From positions 1 through 64,000 of the forward strand of contig CADCCZ010000003.1 of assembly GCA_902800045.1 (NCBI GenBank): a stretch of 64,000 nt of DNA. Direction: 5' to 3'. Each line of letters begins with the position of its first letter. Position 1 is the stretch's first letter. Made by a program: the position numbers and the translations under genes. This DNA comes from an uncultured Bacteroidia bacterium (GTDB lineage Bacteria > Bacteroidota > Bacteroidia > Bacteroidales > ML635J-15). The notes below the pieces were generated by a model. The model had not been told where the DNA came from, did not search any database, and saw nothing but the letters and a program-made list of their open reading frames with translations. Below, piece by piece: positions 1 through 9,800 of this stretch.

Positions 1-907
1 CACTACCCGAAATATGTTCATTTACCCAACATGGCTCTGTAAAATTACCAGATTCATAAGATTCAAAGTTCTCGCTCCATGGGAAAGAAGTGATAGCACC
101 GCAAGTAGTTCTGAAAGAAATGTTCCTCCAGGCGCTTTCATCACCACCGCCACAAACAGCCTTTACATATACATCGTATGCTGTATTTGCAGTAAGACCA
201 GTAATCTCGAATGCAGGAGTTGTAGAAATGTTCTGGGTTGTACCTTCTGTTTCAACATTGAAACCAGCAGGTCCATACTTGAGAACCCAAGCAGTTGCGC
301 TACCGGTTTCTGTCCATGAAATGTATGCAGATGAATTTGTGATGCTAGATGCCGTTAAAGATGAAATCAGCGGACATGACGGAGGTGTAAAAATTTGTAT
401 GTTGTCAATACCTACACCATAACCATAATTATCTGTCATTTCAAAAGCCAACTGGTAGGTGCTACTTGTATTGGGAAGCACAAGATCTTCCTCAGTTGTC
501 CATGAAGCATAGGCCGATGTGTACTCAGCAATCTGTGCCCACGAATCACCACTTGATGCACGGTAATATACCCTCAACTCGTCGATATCGCCAGTCCACG
601 AGCGCTCTATATGCATGAATGATAGATTTGCCGAAGTAACCGAAGAAAGATCGATTTCTGGCGAGATAAGTTTAGTTACATTATCCCTATCGCTGTGAGT
701 GATTAATGCATTGTAGGTACCTTGACCTGCACCTGTTGTAGAAGAATAGTCTCCAGATCCAACTGACCAAGAACCAGGTCCTTCAGTAGTCCAGCCATCA
801 GGCATAGATCCGCCTTCAAAGTCTTCAGAGAAGAGCGTCGTCTGTGCCATCGCTCCTATTGCCATCATCAGCAATAGAAACACACTAAAAAATAGTTTTT
901 TCATCAT
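1..907 (-). CDS. Partial secreted jelly-roll/fibronectin-III surface protein (C-terminus outside window)
   Basis: An open frame runs from an ATG-ATG pair at 907/904 to the window edge with no stop, so only about the first 300 residues are seen. It begins with a Sec signal peptide (MMKKLFFSV..., hydrophobic core, cleavage after MAQ), followed by a MAM/cleaved-adhesin type jelly-roll domain (motifs LFSEDFEGG, DGWTTEGPGSW, YGYGVGIDNIQI). Fibronectin-III-like segments follow (SLTASSITNSSAYISW, TAYDVYVKAVCGG). The N-terminal ~170 residues closely match those of the next gene upstream (start 6626), so the two are tandem paralogues. By analogy with that gene it is probably exported by T9SS, but the sorting domain lies outside the window. 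Role inferred: cell-surface adhesin or scaffold; no enzymatic motif seen. Confidence 0.85.
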   Translation of the reverse strand, partial: MMKKLFFSVFLLLMMAIGAMAQTTLFSEDFEGGSMPDGWTTEGPGSWSVGSGDYSSTTGAGQGTYNALITHSDRDNVTKLISPEIDLSSVTSANLSFMHIERSWTGDIDELRVYYRASSGDSWAQIAEYTSAYASWTTEEDLVLPNTSSTYQLAFEMTDNYGYGVGIDNIQIFTPPSCPLISSLTASSITNSSAYISWTETGSATAWVLKYGPAGFNVETEGTTQNISTTPAFEITGLTANTAYDVYVKAVCGGGDESAWRNISFRTTCGAITSFPWSENFESYESGNFTEPCWVNEHISGS

Positions 908-914
908 AAATAGC

Positions 915-947
915 CTCCAGTTATATGCCATCGGAGCCTTCGGCTTT
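915..947 (-). promoter_or_regulatory. Conserved 5' leader hairpin (copy 1)
   Basis: Read on the minus strand, the leader contains AGCCGAAGGCT (4-bp stem, 3-nt loop) followed by CCGATGGCATATAAC and a purine-rich GGAGG-like stretch just before the start codon. The same element with one loop change lies in front of the paralogous gene at 6637-6669. It may act in translation initiation or mRNA stability, or may simply be retained from the duplication. Confidence 0.5.
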
Positions 948-1009
948 TAATAAAAATCAATTAATTACATTCAAAATACATACACCTAGAATACAATTCT
1001 AAGCAACTG

Positions 1010-1017
1010 CAAAGGTA
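1010..1017 (-). promoter_or_regulatory. Bacteroidota -7 promoter box for gene at 907
   Basis: Minus strand reads TACCTTTG, a perfect TAnnTTTG. It predicts a transcription start near 1003 and a leader of about 95 nt. No clear -33 TTG was found. Confidence 0.6.
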
Positions 1018-1164
1018 ACGTTTTTTTGAATATGGCACGGCGGAAAAGTGAAAATAATGTTAAAGGGAGAACAGGCGAACAGGCTGAAAGGCGAAAAGGC
1101 TAAAAGACAATCTCAAACAACATCAAACCCAAAAGGCGAATCATATACTTAAATTTCAATACAA

Positions 1165-1195
1165 AAAAATAGGCTGCACCCTAAGGTACAGCCCA
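1165..1195 (-). terminator. Intrinsic terminator of the 1222-6626 gene
   Basis: The minus strand has GGCTGTACC, a 4-nt loop, then GGTGCAGCC (9-bp stem with one G-T pair) followed by TATTTTTTT. It sits about 30 nt after the stop codon at 1222. The rest of the gap 908-1221 holds only the promoter and leader of the next gene and a short purine-rich stretch (1066-1110) with repeated AGGCGAA/AGGCTAA words. Confidence 0.8.
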
Positions 1196-1221
1196 TTTTC
1201 CTTGAATGTATTAATTAATTA

Positions 1222-1455
1222 TTATTCTACAACAATCTGCTCAACGTAAACCTTGTCACCATTGATGATTCTTACAAAGTAAGTACCTGCGGTAAGGGTG
1301 TGGTTGAACATCTTGGTTTCGCCGTTTGTAACGTTGATTTCGCGAGTTTCGACAACTGCACCGCGAGCGTCGATGAGCTGGTAAGTTGCTTCGCCTTCGA
1401 TGTTGCTGAAGTCGATGCTGAACATACCGTTGTTCGGGTTCGGGTAAACTGCCAT
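1222..1455 (-). CDS. T9SS C-terminal sorting domain fragment (3' piece of a frameshifted gene)
   Basis: The 77 residues are almost exactly a type A T9SS sorting domain: YPNPNNGMFSID at the start, GEATYQLIDARGA in the middle and a terminal GTYFVRIINGDKVYVEQIVVE-type strand pair. Such a domain is never an independent protein; it directs export and anchoring of the large protein encoded upstream. The frame continues upstream of the ATG (NVEINAAAS...), but meets a stop near 1510, and the preceding coding segment (1475-3388) is in another frame. This is therefore the detached 3' end of the 6626-1222 gene, lost by a frame change near 1475-1510. Confidence 0.7.
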   Translation of the reverse strand: MAVYPNPNNGMFSIDFSNIEGEATYQLIDARGAVVETREINVTNGETKMFNHTLTAGTYFVRIINGDKVYVEQIVVE

Positions 1456-1474
1456 CGAAGCGGCTGCGTTGATT

Positions 1475-3388
1475 TCAACGTTGTTCGGATTCGGAAAGAG
1501 TTACAACTTCACCATCTACAGTGAGGACATCTATTCTGTAGTCGGCATCAGGAGTGATTACGAATGACTGATCTTCGCCTTCTACAACCGATACTGCTCC
1601 GCTAGGAGTAATAGTACCATGTTCGCCAGCAGTTGCTGTGATAGTGTAGGTAACAGCAGTTTCTGATACGAATGTTGCTGCGATTGTGTGGTTTGCTGTA
1701 ACGTTGGTGAATGTGTAAACGCCGTTGTTTTCTACAACTGCAGCGGTAACGTCGGCATCGTCTACGACAACGCTGAGGATACGGTAGTTTTCATCTGCTG
1801 TAATTGTGAATTCCTTATCAGCGCCTTCGGTAACTGTTACTGCTCCGCTAGGAGTGATGGTACCGTTTTCACCAGCAGTTGCGGTGATCGTGTAGGTAGG
1901 AGCACCAGGTATGAAATCTATAGTAACCTTAGGAAGGAAGTTCTGCTGGCTGACATATGTACCATAAGTTGATTCATAACCACCCATTGAAGCTCCAGTT
2001 GCATTAACACCATACCAAGTACAGTTATAGTACGAGCCGCTTGTGGTCTCGTTAGTACCTATCATAAGGTTTCCACCCATATAAGTGTATGGTGTATCGA
2101 AGGTAACTTCCATAACACTGCCACTTATACCGAGGCTTCCATGATATGCAAGAGTCATGTCATCCCATGTTGCTAAGCTTTCGACAGTAGTGCCATCTAC
2201 TTCTGCCAAACGAACGTCGAACTCTGCGCCAGTCCATGTAACCGAAGCACTGCTGCTATAGTATGTGAGTTTAGTGATTGTAGCGCCCTGCAGAGCTGTC
2301 AAATCGGAAGCAGGAATAATGAACTGGCTGCGGCTATAATTATCAACATAATAGCCATAAACAGGAACATAGTTATTTGTCTCTGTTCCATCGTTCAAGG
2401 TAATTGAATATTCATCGGTTGGAATGAAATTGATTACACTGCTCCAAGAACTTTCATCGTCAACGTCGCATATAGTCTTAACGCGAGCATAGTAGGTAGT
2501 TTCTGCAGTAAGTCCTGTGAGGTCTACTGAAGGAGTTTCGGTTACATCCATCGAAGTTGCATCAGAGAAATCAGATGCAGTACCGTATTCAAGAGTCCAA
2601 GCTGTTGCAGTTCCGTTTTCTGTCCATGTAAGAGTAGCAACAGTTCCATTACCAGGGGTTAAGTGAGCTGCTAAAGCTGTTGGAGCTAGGCATGATATGC
2701 CTGTTGTAAAGTTAACACTTGTCCATTCGCTCTGGTCGTCAACATCGCAGTATGCACGAACCTTTACCGAATAATCAGATTCTGGTGCCAGGTTTGTCAT
2801 TTCGTAAATAGGAGTATCTTCTACATCAACGATACCATCTTCGTCATCGTTAATCATAACCTGCCATGCAGTTTCGTCGGCACCTGCTGTCCAAGCGATT
2901 TCAGCTGTTCTAGCAGTTACATTCGAAACCGACAAATCTGTAGGTCTAAAGCACGATGGAATATAGTCGAGACGTACATTGTCGATATGCAAGTTGTTGT
3001 CGCCATTACCACCTACTGTTGATTCTCCATAGAATGCTATTATTACATTGTCGGTGCTGTAGCTTGTAAGGTCGATAGCAACTTCTTCGCCAGCAGTAGG
3101 AATATTGTTATATACATATTCAGAACCTGCGTTGTCGTACTGACGGAGAATTGTCCATGTTGCACCATTGTCGGTACTAATCAGAACTTCCAGATGCTGC
3201 TCCTGTACCGCTATATGCGGTAAGAGCCAAGTCGAAAGTAAGGCGAACATTTGCATCCATAGCGATAGTTGGAGTGAGTAACCAATCTTTCTTGGATGTA
3301 CCATATATATTAACACGCGCATGGCTGTCGAAAACGCCATTGTTTGTGCCGAAATACCAACTACCAGTGTTTGAAGCAAATGCAGCAC
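1475..3388 (-). CDS. Middle piece of frameshifted FN3/InlB-repeat surface protein
   Basis: Meaningful protein starts near 3200 (EVLISTDNGATW); the residues before that are read out of frame with the upstream piece. Content in order: end of a jelly-roll domain (DNNLHIDNVRLDYIPSC), FN3-type modules (ATARTAEIAWTAGADETAWQV, YSVKVRAYCDVDDQS), a region matching the upstream piece (YSRSQFIIPASDLTALQGA), then one full and one truncated divergent InlB B-repeat (TYTITATAGENGTITPSGAV...NHTIAATF). The second InlB repeat stops abruptly after TVDGEVV, where the frame is lost. No N-terminal signal of its own, so it would not be exported as an independent protein. Likely a disrupted gene or an assembly error. 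Confidence 0.6.
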   Translation of the reverse strand: MLHLLQTLVVGISAQTMAFSTAMRVLIYMVHPRKIGYSLQLSLWMQMFALLSTWLLPHIAVQEQHLEVLISTDNGATWTILRQYDNAGSEYVYNNIPTAGEEVAIDLTSYSTDNVIIAFYGESTVGGNGDNNLHIDNVRLDYIPSCFRPTDLSVSNVTARTAEIAWTAGADETAWQVMINDDEDGIVDVEDTPIYEMTNLAPESDYSVKVRAYCDVDDQSEWTSVNFTTGISCLAPTALAAHLTPGNGTVATLTWTENGTATAWTLEYGTASDFSDATSMDVTETPSVDLTGLTAETTYYARVKTICDVDDESSWSSVINFIPTDEYSITLNDGTETNNYVPVYGYYVDNYSRSQFIIPASDLTALQGATITKLTYYSSSASVTWTGAEFDVRLAEVDGTTVESLATWDDMTLAYHGSLGISGSVMEVTFDTPYTYMGGNLMIGTNETTSGSYYNCTWYGVNATGASMGGYESTYGTYVSQQNFLPKVTIDFIPGAPTYTITATAGENGTITPSGAVTVTEGADKEFTITADENYRILSVVVDDADVTAAVVENNGVYTFTNVTANHTIAATFVSETAVTYTITATAGEHGTITPSGAVSVVEGEDQSFVITPDADYRIDVLTVDGEVVTLSESEQR

Positions 3389-6300
3389 CGCCCATTACAT
3401 CAGCAAGAAGACCTGTCTTTTGTGACCATCTAGCTGGCATTGATGATCCAGCGAATTCCTCAAGGAAAGGAACAGAATACAATGTCATAAGTGCACCAGA
3501 TAACCAAGTAGAAGTGCCTTCGGTTTCACAATCAGCCTGAACGCGAACGCTGTAAGCCGAAGCTGCAGTAAGACCAGTAATTTCATAACTATTAGTTGTC
3601 AAGCCATTGACTTCTGTCCAATCTGCATCCGAAAGAAGCTTGTACTGAAGATTCCAAATAGTTTCGCTTGCACCTGCTGTCCACGATACGGTTGCCGATG
3701 TTGCTGTAACATTGGTAAATTCGATATCGGTTGGAACTGTGCAAGATGGAAGAGTTGTAAAAGGCACAGGACTTGTCCATGCACTCTGATCGTCAACATC
3801 GCAGTATGCACGTACCTTAACGTAATAATTAGAATCGCCAGGCAAATCTGTCATAGTATATGAAGTATTATCTACATCAACAAGATCATCTTCGTCACCG
3901 TTAATAGAAATCTGCCAAGCAGTTTCGCTACCATTAGCAGTCCATGTAATAGTTGCAGTATGAGCAGTAACATCACTTACTGTCAAGTCTGTTGGAACGA
4001 TACAGGTTGGAAGTGTTGTGAAGGCAACAGTGTTTGACCATTCGCTTTCGTCGTCGGTACCGCATACAGCACGAACACTTACTGCATAATTAGAATCAGG
4101 ATTCAAACCAGTCAGTTCGAAAGTATTGCTGTCGGCGTCAATCAAGTTGTCCAAATCGTTGTTAATGCAAATCTGCCATGCTGTTTCGTCAGCACCAGCA
4201 GTCCAAGCGAGAGTTGCTGAATTTGCTGTAACGTTGCTTACTTCCAAATATGTTGGAACAGAGCACGAAACCGAAGTTGTAAAAACAGATATTTCTGTCC
4301 ATGCAGTTTCTTCACTGCCACAGATACCCATTACCTGATATTCGTAAGTTGTGTTAGGTGTCAAGCCTGTCAATTCAACAGGAGAAGCGTCAGCTGTTAC
4401 TGTATTCCAATTCGATACATATAAAACGCTTACATCGTCAATATTTATATAGAACTGGTCAGTTACGCCAAAATGGCGTATTGCGATGTAAACGGTCTCT
4501 CCTGCGTATGCAGTGAGGTCAGTATTCTTTTCTCCATATACGCCTTCTTCTCTGTGAGGACCGCCATTAGCATTCATAGTTTCCTCCCACAGCAATGTGA
4601 AAGCATCGGTATCATCGGCGACGGTAGTTGATATATATACGCCATAGTGTTCTTCTGCATATGCAGCATCCTGTCCGTTTGCATAGAACTGAAGAATAAT
4701 GCTTTCTGCATCATTGGGCAAATCTATAGCAGGAGTGATTAACCAGTTGTCGGGAGTGAGGGCAACGCCATTATCATTATCATAACTTGCTGAAGTTAAA
4801 ACTCCATCACCTGAGTGTGTTCCATGGTTGCCTGTTCCTATGTTGATGTGAGATTCCCAGTTGAATCCGTCACCATCGCTATCTATAGTTGTCCAGCCTT
4901 CTGGCATACCATTTTCAAAGCCCTCGGAGAACAATGTTTGTTTTTGTGCATAGCGTACAACATAGCTATCGCTGAAACCTGTCCAATTTATGTCTGCAGT
5001 AGTTGCTGTAATATTAGAAGCGTTGAGTCCTGCCGGTAGTGGACAAGAAGAAAGAGTTGTAAAGGTTACAACGTCTGACCAATCGCTCTGATCGTCAACA
5101 TCGCAATATGCACGTACCTTTACTGAATAAGTAGATTCTGATGTCAGGTTTGTCATTTCGTAAGTAGGAGTATCTTCAACATCAACGATATTTTCGTCGT
5201 CATCGTTAATCATAACCTGCCATGCGGTTTCGTCGGCACCTGCTGTCCAAGTCAAAGTTGCATTGTAATTGCCAATGTTTGAAACTGCTAAAGCAGTTGG
5301 TTTGAAACATGTAGGTGCTTCACCCGGGATGTAATTGATAGTAACCTTAGGAAGGAAGTTCTGCTGACTGATTGATGAGCCATAACCACCCATAGAAGCA
5401 CCAGTAGCAGTAACACCATACCAAGAACAGCTACTCCATGAACCACTTGTGGTCTCGTTAGTACCTATCACAAGGTTTCCACCCAAATATGTGTATGGTG
5501 TATCGAAAGTTACTTCCATAACATTTTCACTTATACCGAGGTTTCCATGATATACAAGCTCCATGTCGTTCCAATCTTCAAGAGAAGATATAGTAGTGTA
5601 ATTTACTTCTTTGAGGCGCACATCGAATTCTGCACTGCCCCAGTCAATTGAACCACTGCTACTATAGAAGGTCAGATGGGTAATTGAACTCCACTGTATA
5701 TCGGTCAATGCAGAAGCGGGAATAATAAACTGACTACGGCTATAATTATCAACATAATAACCATAAACAGGTACATATCCATTTGTCGCTGTTCCATCGT
5801 TCACGGTAATTGAATATGCATTAGTTGGAGTGAAATTGATTGCATTGCACCAATTGCTTTCTTCTCCACCTCCACATATAGCCTTAACACGCGCATAGTA
5901 TGTAGTTTCGGCAGTAAGACCAGTAATATTAATAGAAGGTGTACCTGTAACGTTTTCAGAAACGGCACCAGTAAAGTCTGCTGCAGTACTGTATTCTACC
6001 ACCCACTCGGTAGCCGTACCGCTCTCTGTCCAGTTAAGCGTAGCTATAGTGCCATTACCGGCAGTAAGGGCTGCAGCCAAAGCAGCAGGCCTTGAACATG
6101 ATGAATGTTGAATAATTTGTATGTCGTCGATACCAACACCATAACCATAATTGTCAGTCATTTCAAAAGCCAACTGGTAGGTGCTACTTGTATTGGAAAG
6201 CACAATGTCTTCCTCTGTTGTCCATGAAGCATACAATGATGTGTATGAAGCAATTTCTACCCATGAATCATCGCTTGAGGCACGATAATACAATTTCAAA

Positions 6301-6626
6301 TAATCATAGTCACCAGCCCACGAACGCTGAACATGCATGAAGCTAAGTTCTGCAGAAGTTACAGATGAAAGGTCAATTTCTGGTGTAATCAATTTAGTTA
6401 CATTACCTGATGCGTTGTGAATTATTAATGCATTGTAGGAACCATTACCTGCACCAGTTGAATTAGAATAGTCTCCCGTTCCAACCGACCAAGAACCAGG
6501 ACCTTCAGTAGTCCAGCCATCAGGCATAGTTCCACCTTCAAAATCTTCACTGAAAAGTGAAGTCTGCGCGAACGCTCCTATTGCCACTACAAACAATAGT
6601 AGAAAATTTAATAGTAATTTCCTCAT
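3177..6626 (-). CDS. 5' piece of frameshifted T9SS FN3 surface protein
   Basis: 1149 residues beginning with a clear signal peptide (MRKLLLNFLLLFVVAIGAFAQ). It holds a jelly-roll domain (LFSEDFEGGTMPDGW), a repeat region with SRSQFIIPASALTD, at least six FN3 modules (signature TATLAWTAGADETAWQI...YAVSVRAVCGTDDESEW), and two more jelly-roll domains (LFSEGFENGMPEGW; FLEEFAGSSMPARW). The frame ends inside the last jelly roll at GTGAASGSSD, while the +1 frame continues smoothly as EVLISTDNGATW, so a single indel near 3180-3210 splits the gene. Together with 1475-3388 and 1222-1455 it would make a protein of roughly 1800 residues. It has the same promoter and leader as the gene at 907. Surface adhesion is inferred, not shown. 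Confidence 0.75.
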   Translation of the reverse strand: MRKLLLNFLLLFVVAIGAFAQTSLFSEDFEGGTMPDGWTTEGPGSWSVGTGDYSNSTGAGNGSYNALIIHNASGNVTKLITPEIDLSSVTSAELSFMHVQRSWAGDYDYLKLYYRASSDDSWVEIASYTSLYASWTTEEDIVLSNTSSTYQLAFEMTDNYGYGVGIDDIQIIQHSSCSRPAALAAALTAGNGTIATLNWTESGTATEWVVEYSTAADFTGAVSENVTGTPSINITGLTAETTYYARVKAICGGGEESNWCNAINFTPTNAYSITVNDGTATNGYVPVYGYYVDNYSRSQFIIPASALTDIQWSSITHLTFYSSSGSIDWGSAEFDVRLKEVNYTTISSLEDWNDMELVYHGNLGISENVMEVTFDTPYTYLGGNLVIGTNETTSGSWSSCSWYGVTATGASMGGYGSSISQQNFLPKVTINYIPGEAPTCFKPTALAVSNIGNYNATLTWTAGADETAWQVMINDDDENIVDVEDTPTYEMTNLTSESTYSVKVRAYCDVDDQSDWSDVVTFTTLSSCPLPAGLNASNITATTADINWTGFSDSYVVRYAQKQTLFSEGFENGMPEGWTTIDSDGDGFNWESHINIGTGNHGTHSGDGVLTSASYDNDNGVALTPDNWLITPAIDLPNDAESIILQFYANGQDAAYAEEHYGVYISTTVADDTDAFTLLWEETMNANGGPHREEGVYGEKNTDLTAYAGETVYIAIRHFGVTDQFYINIDDVSVLYVSNWNTVTADASPVELTGLTPNTTYEYQVMGICGSEETAWTEISVFTTSVSCSVPTYLEVSNVTANSATLAWTAGADETAWQICINNDLDNLIDADSNTFELTGLNPDSNYAVSVRAVCGTDDESEWSNTVAFTTLPTCIVPTDLTVSDVTAHTATITWTANGSETAWQISINGDEDDLVDVDNTSYTMTDLPGDSNYYVKVRAYCDVDDQSAWTSPVPFTTLPSCTVPTDIEFTNVTATSATVSWTAGASETIWNLQYKLLSDADWTEVNGLTTNSYEITGLTAASAYSVRVQADCETEGTSTWLSGALMTLYSVPFLEEFAGSSMPARWSQKTGLLADVMGGAAFASNTGSWYFGTNNGVFDSHARVNIYGTSKKDWLLTPTIAMDANVRLTFDLALTAYSGTGAASGSSD

Positions 6627-6636
6627 TTTTAATCAT

Positions 6637-6669
6637 CTCCTGTTATATACCATCGGAGCCATCGGCTTT
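6637..6669 (-). promoter_or_regulatory. Conserved 5' leader hairpin (copy 2)
   Basis: The minus strand has AGCCGATGGCT (4-bp stem, loop GAT) then CCGATGGTATATAAC and an AGGAGAT stretch before the ATG. It matches 915-947 with a changed loop, an intact stem and similar distance to the start codon. Confidence 0.5.
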
Positions 6670-6727
6670 AAAAACCTCAAATAATTACAAACTAAAAAAT
6701 ACATTACCTCATATTTTTAGCGTGGCG

Positions 6728-6735
6728 CAAAAGTA
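6728..6735 (-). promoter_or_regulatory. -7 promoter box for gene at 6626
   Basis: Minus strand TACTTTTG matches TAnnTTTG and lies about 100 nt before the start codon, the same distance as in the paralogue at 907. Confidence 0.6.
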
Positions 6736-6811
6736 ATGTTTTTTATATATATGGTGAAAAATATTTATAATAATTTTAAACATCAAGTTAACAACTATTT
6801 GCCGACCTCAT

Positions 6812-6855
6812 AAAAACGAAAAAGGCCGCCAACTGGCAGCCTTTTTCGTTTTTTA
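6812..6855 (-). terminator. Strong intrinsic terminator of the 3071-residue gene
   Basis: AAAACGAAAAAGGC (6813-6826) pairs with GCCTTTTTCGTTTT (6839-6852), with an inner GCC/GGC stem. Runs of A and T flank both sides, so it could work in both directions, but only the minus-strand gene ends here. Confidence 0.85.
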
Positions 6856-6861
6856 TCTAGG

Positions 6862-9800
6862 TTATTCGACAACGATCTGTTGCATGTAAACCTTGTCGGC
6901 AGCAATAATTCTTACGATATATGCACCTGGATACAGGTTGTGGTCGAAGGTCATGGTATCGCCGTTGGTAACGTTAATATCGCGCGACTCGATTATTGCA
7001 CCGCGAGCATCGATAAGTTCGTATGTTGCATCACCATCTACCCCATTGAATACGATGCTAAACATACCGTTGTTCGGATTCGGGTAAACCGACAGCGAAG
7101 CAGCGGAATACTCATCGACAGCATTGTCGACTTCGAATGTGACATCGATTGTATGGTTGGCATTTACGCTGTAGAATGTGTACGACATATTGAAAATATC
7201 AAGCATTCCATCTTCACCGTCTACGGTCAGGCTTGCAATACGATATCCTTCGTCGGGCGTCAGTACAAATGTCTGGTTACGACCTTCGATAACTGATATC
7301 GAACCTGTCGGTGTAATCATACCATGAGGTCCATAAGTTGCCACAATTGTGTATGTGTTGAGCGGTATCAATTCGAACGATGCCGTAATTGTGTGGTCGG
7401 CGACAACATTGGTAAATGTATATACGCCATCTACAAGTTCGTCTACGACATCGACGCCATCGACCAATACCCTCAAAATGCGGTAACCGTTGTTCGGAGC
7501 AATTGTGAACGACTGGTCGCCGCCTTCGACAACGCTAATGTCGCCACTAGGTGTGATAGTACCGTTTGTACCTGCAGTTGCCGTAATTGTATAGGTAATA
7601 ACTGGTATCGGTTCGAATGTTACCGCTATAGTATGGTCTGCCATTACATTCTGGAAAGTGTAAACTCCGCCTACTACATCGTTTATAGACTCTTCGTCGT
7701 CAACCATTACGCTGGCAATCTGGTAACCATCGTCTGGCGAAATTGTGAATTCGGCATTAGCACCACCAAATACAGGAACTTCGCCAACCGGAGTAATAGA
7801 ACCGTTTGCACCTGCACTTGCAGTAATTTCGAACGAAACGCGCTCTATGCTTATATTGTCGACTGCTGCAGGAGACTGATAATTGATAGTGCCATCGTTC
7901 TTCCAGAAGAATACTATATTGTATACTCCAGATTCAAACGTTACGGTAGTATTGCTTGTTTGCCATTCTGTTGTAAGGTTTAGCTTACCTGTCGGATTAG
8001 CAATATCAATCCAGGTTGAAGGGGTTGTATTCGTGCTGGAAGTCATTCCATTTGCATCGCCAGCAACAAGCATACTGCCAGATGATAACGGTACTGCAAA
8101 TGCACGCAGCAAGTCGTAATTCGACTCACCATTAGACCTCCAGTCGAAACTGATGTTGTAAAGGCCATCTTCAGCAACATTTATCAGACGATATGCATAT
8201 ACATAAGATGCAGAACCTGTGTAGTTGTTGCTTGCTCCATTGTCGTCAGAGATATACAAACCATTAGCGCCATCATGGCTTGCTGCAGTCCCTATGAACC
8301 AACTGTTGGTTTGCGTACCATTTTCGAGTGTCCAGTTAGCATTTTCTGAAGCTTCCTCGAAGTCGCAGCTGTATGGCAGACTTGCAAGCAGTTCAGGGTC
8401 GTGGATAATTGTCACAGTCCATTCTTGTGTAGTAGAGTTCTCGGCAGTTACAACATATACAACTGGAGAAGAGAAATCGTTCACAATACCGCTTTGCGGG
8501 TTTATGGTAGCCAATGGAGAAACAATTATTTCTGGAGATATCGCAGCAAGGTTCATATTCCACGAAGCCACAGCACTTACAGTATGCGCTGCATGATCAA
8601 TTACCGATTCGCCGATTTGTCCGTTGAACGAGAACGAGACAATATCCTTTTCGTCGCTTGCTACCGCCGAACGATTTATAATTGCCGTCCATTGTTTTAC
8701 TGTCGTACCATTTTCGGCGGTCACATCGTAGTCGATTGTGGTGGTAAAGTCGTTGACATGCACTGGTTCGGCAGACACGTAGGTAGCACCTTCCGAAACT
8801 GTAATTGCAGGTTCGAGCGCCGACATATCGGTACCGTATGCAACATTGATATTAACCAATGCAGCATCGCTGTTGATAGTTGCCGGTGTCAACTGGGTTG
8901 GCAATGTGTAAGTCAGTATTTCTGCTTCAGAACTCAATACACGGACTGTCACATCGTCGATACAACAACTCCATTGATTCTGGTATGTCCATCTGAAAAC
9001 CAAACGTGCCGCATCGACAGGCAAATTATTTATCAAGGTGTGATGTTGAACCATACTTTCACTACTTGAGTATGTTTCAATTACAGAATAAGTATTCATA
9101 TTGACATCATTGGCCTTAATATATCCAAGGGTCAATGTACCATACGAAGTGCTTTCCATTTGGCTCCAGAAATCTATCGCCAAAGTATTCAAATCGTTTG
9201 TAAACAACGGCAAAACAGCATAACAATCGCCCATACCATAGAATGTCAATGCATTGGTACCACCATGTACATAATAGTACGAACCGCTTCCTATGACATG
9301 AGGATATATATTGGAGGTATTGTTTGTAGAAACCTCCCAACAATCTGGCACCGCGCCATTAGTTGTACTGTAGGTTGAGCCTGTATAGCTTTCAAAATCC
9401 TCAACATACGGATTCTCAGCATCAACAGTTATTGCAACGCAAGGAGTTGCGATAGCGAGTGTTGCATATATGGTTTGCTCACCATTGTCGCAAACAGCCT
9501 TAACCCTCATCGAATAAGATGTTGTAGGTTCGGTTTCGAACGAATATGTAGTAGTTGTAAGATTATTTACAACAATCCAATCAGTTGACGAAGTCTCCTT
9601 GTACTCGAATGTCCACTGCGTTGCGTGATAGCCTTCCCATTCGACAGTTACCAGCTCGGGCAAGAGGGTTGTAACAACAAGATCTGTAGGTGTCGGACAG
9701 TTGTCGACAGTTGAGAATGATACATGAGCCCATGAACTATTGTCGCTTTGAGAACAAATTGCCCTTACGTACGCATGGTAGGTTGATGTTGCATTAAGAC

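Noticed and set aside
9116..9343. Many short plus- and minus-strand frames inside the giant genes at 1-16 kb and 19-25 kb
   Set aside because: They are antisense or out-of-frame shadows of long coding regions with signal peptides and domains.
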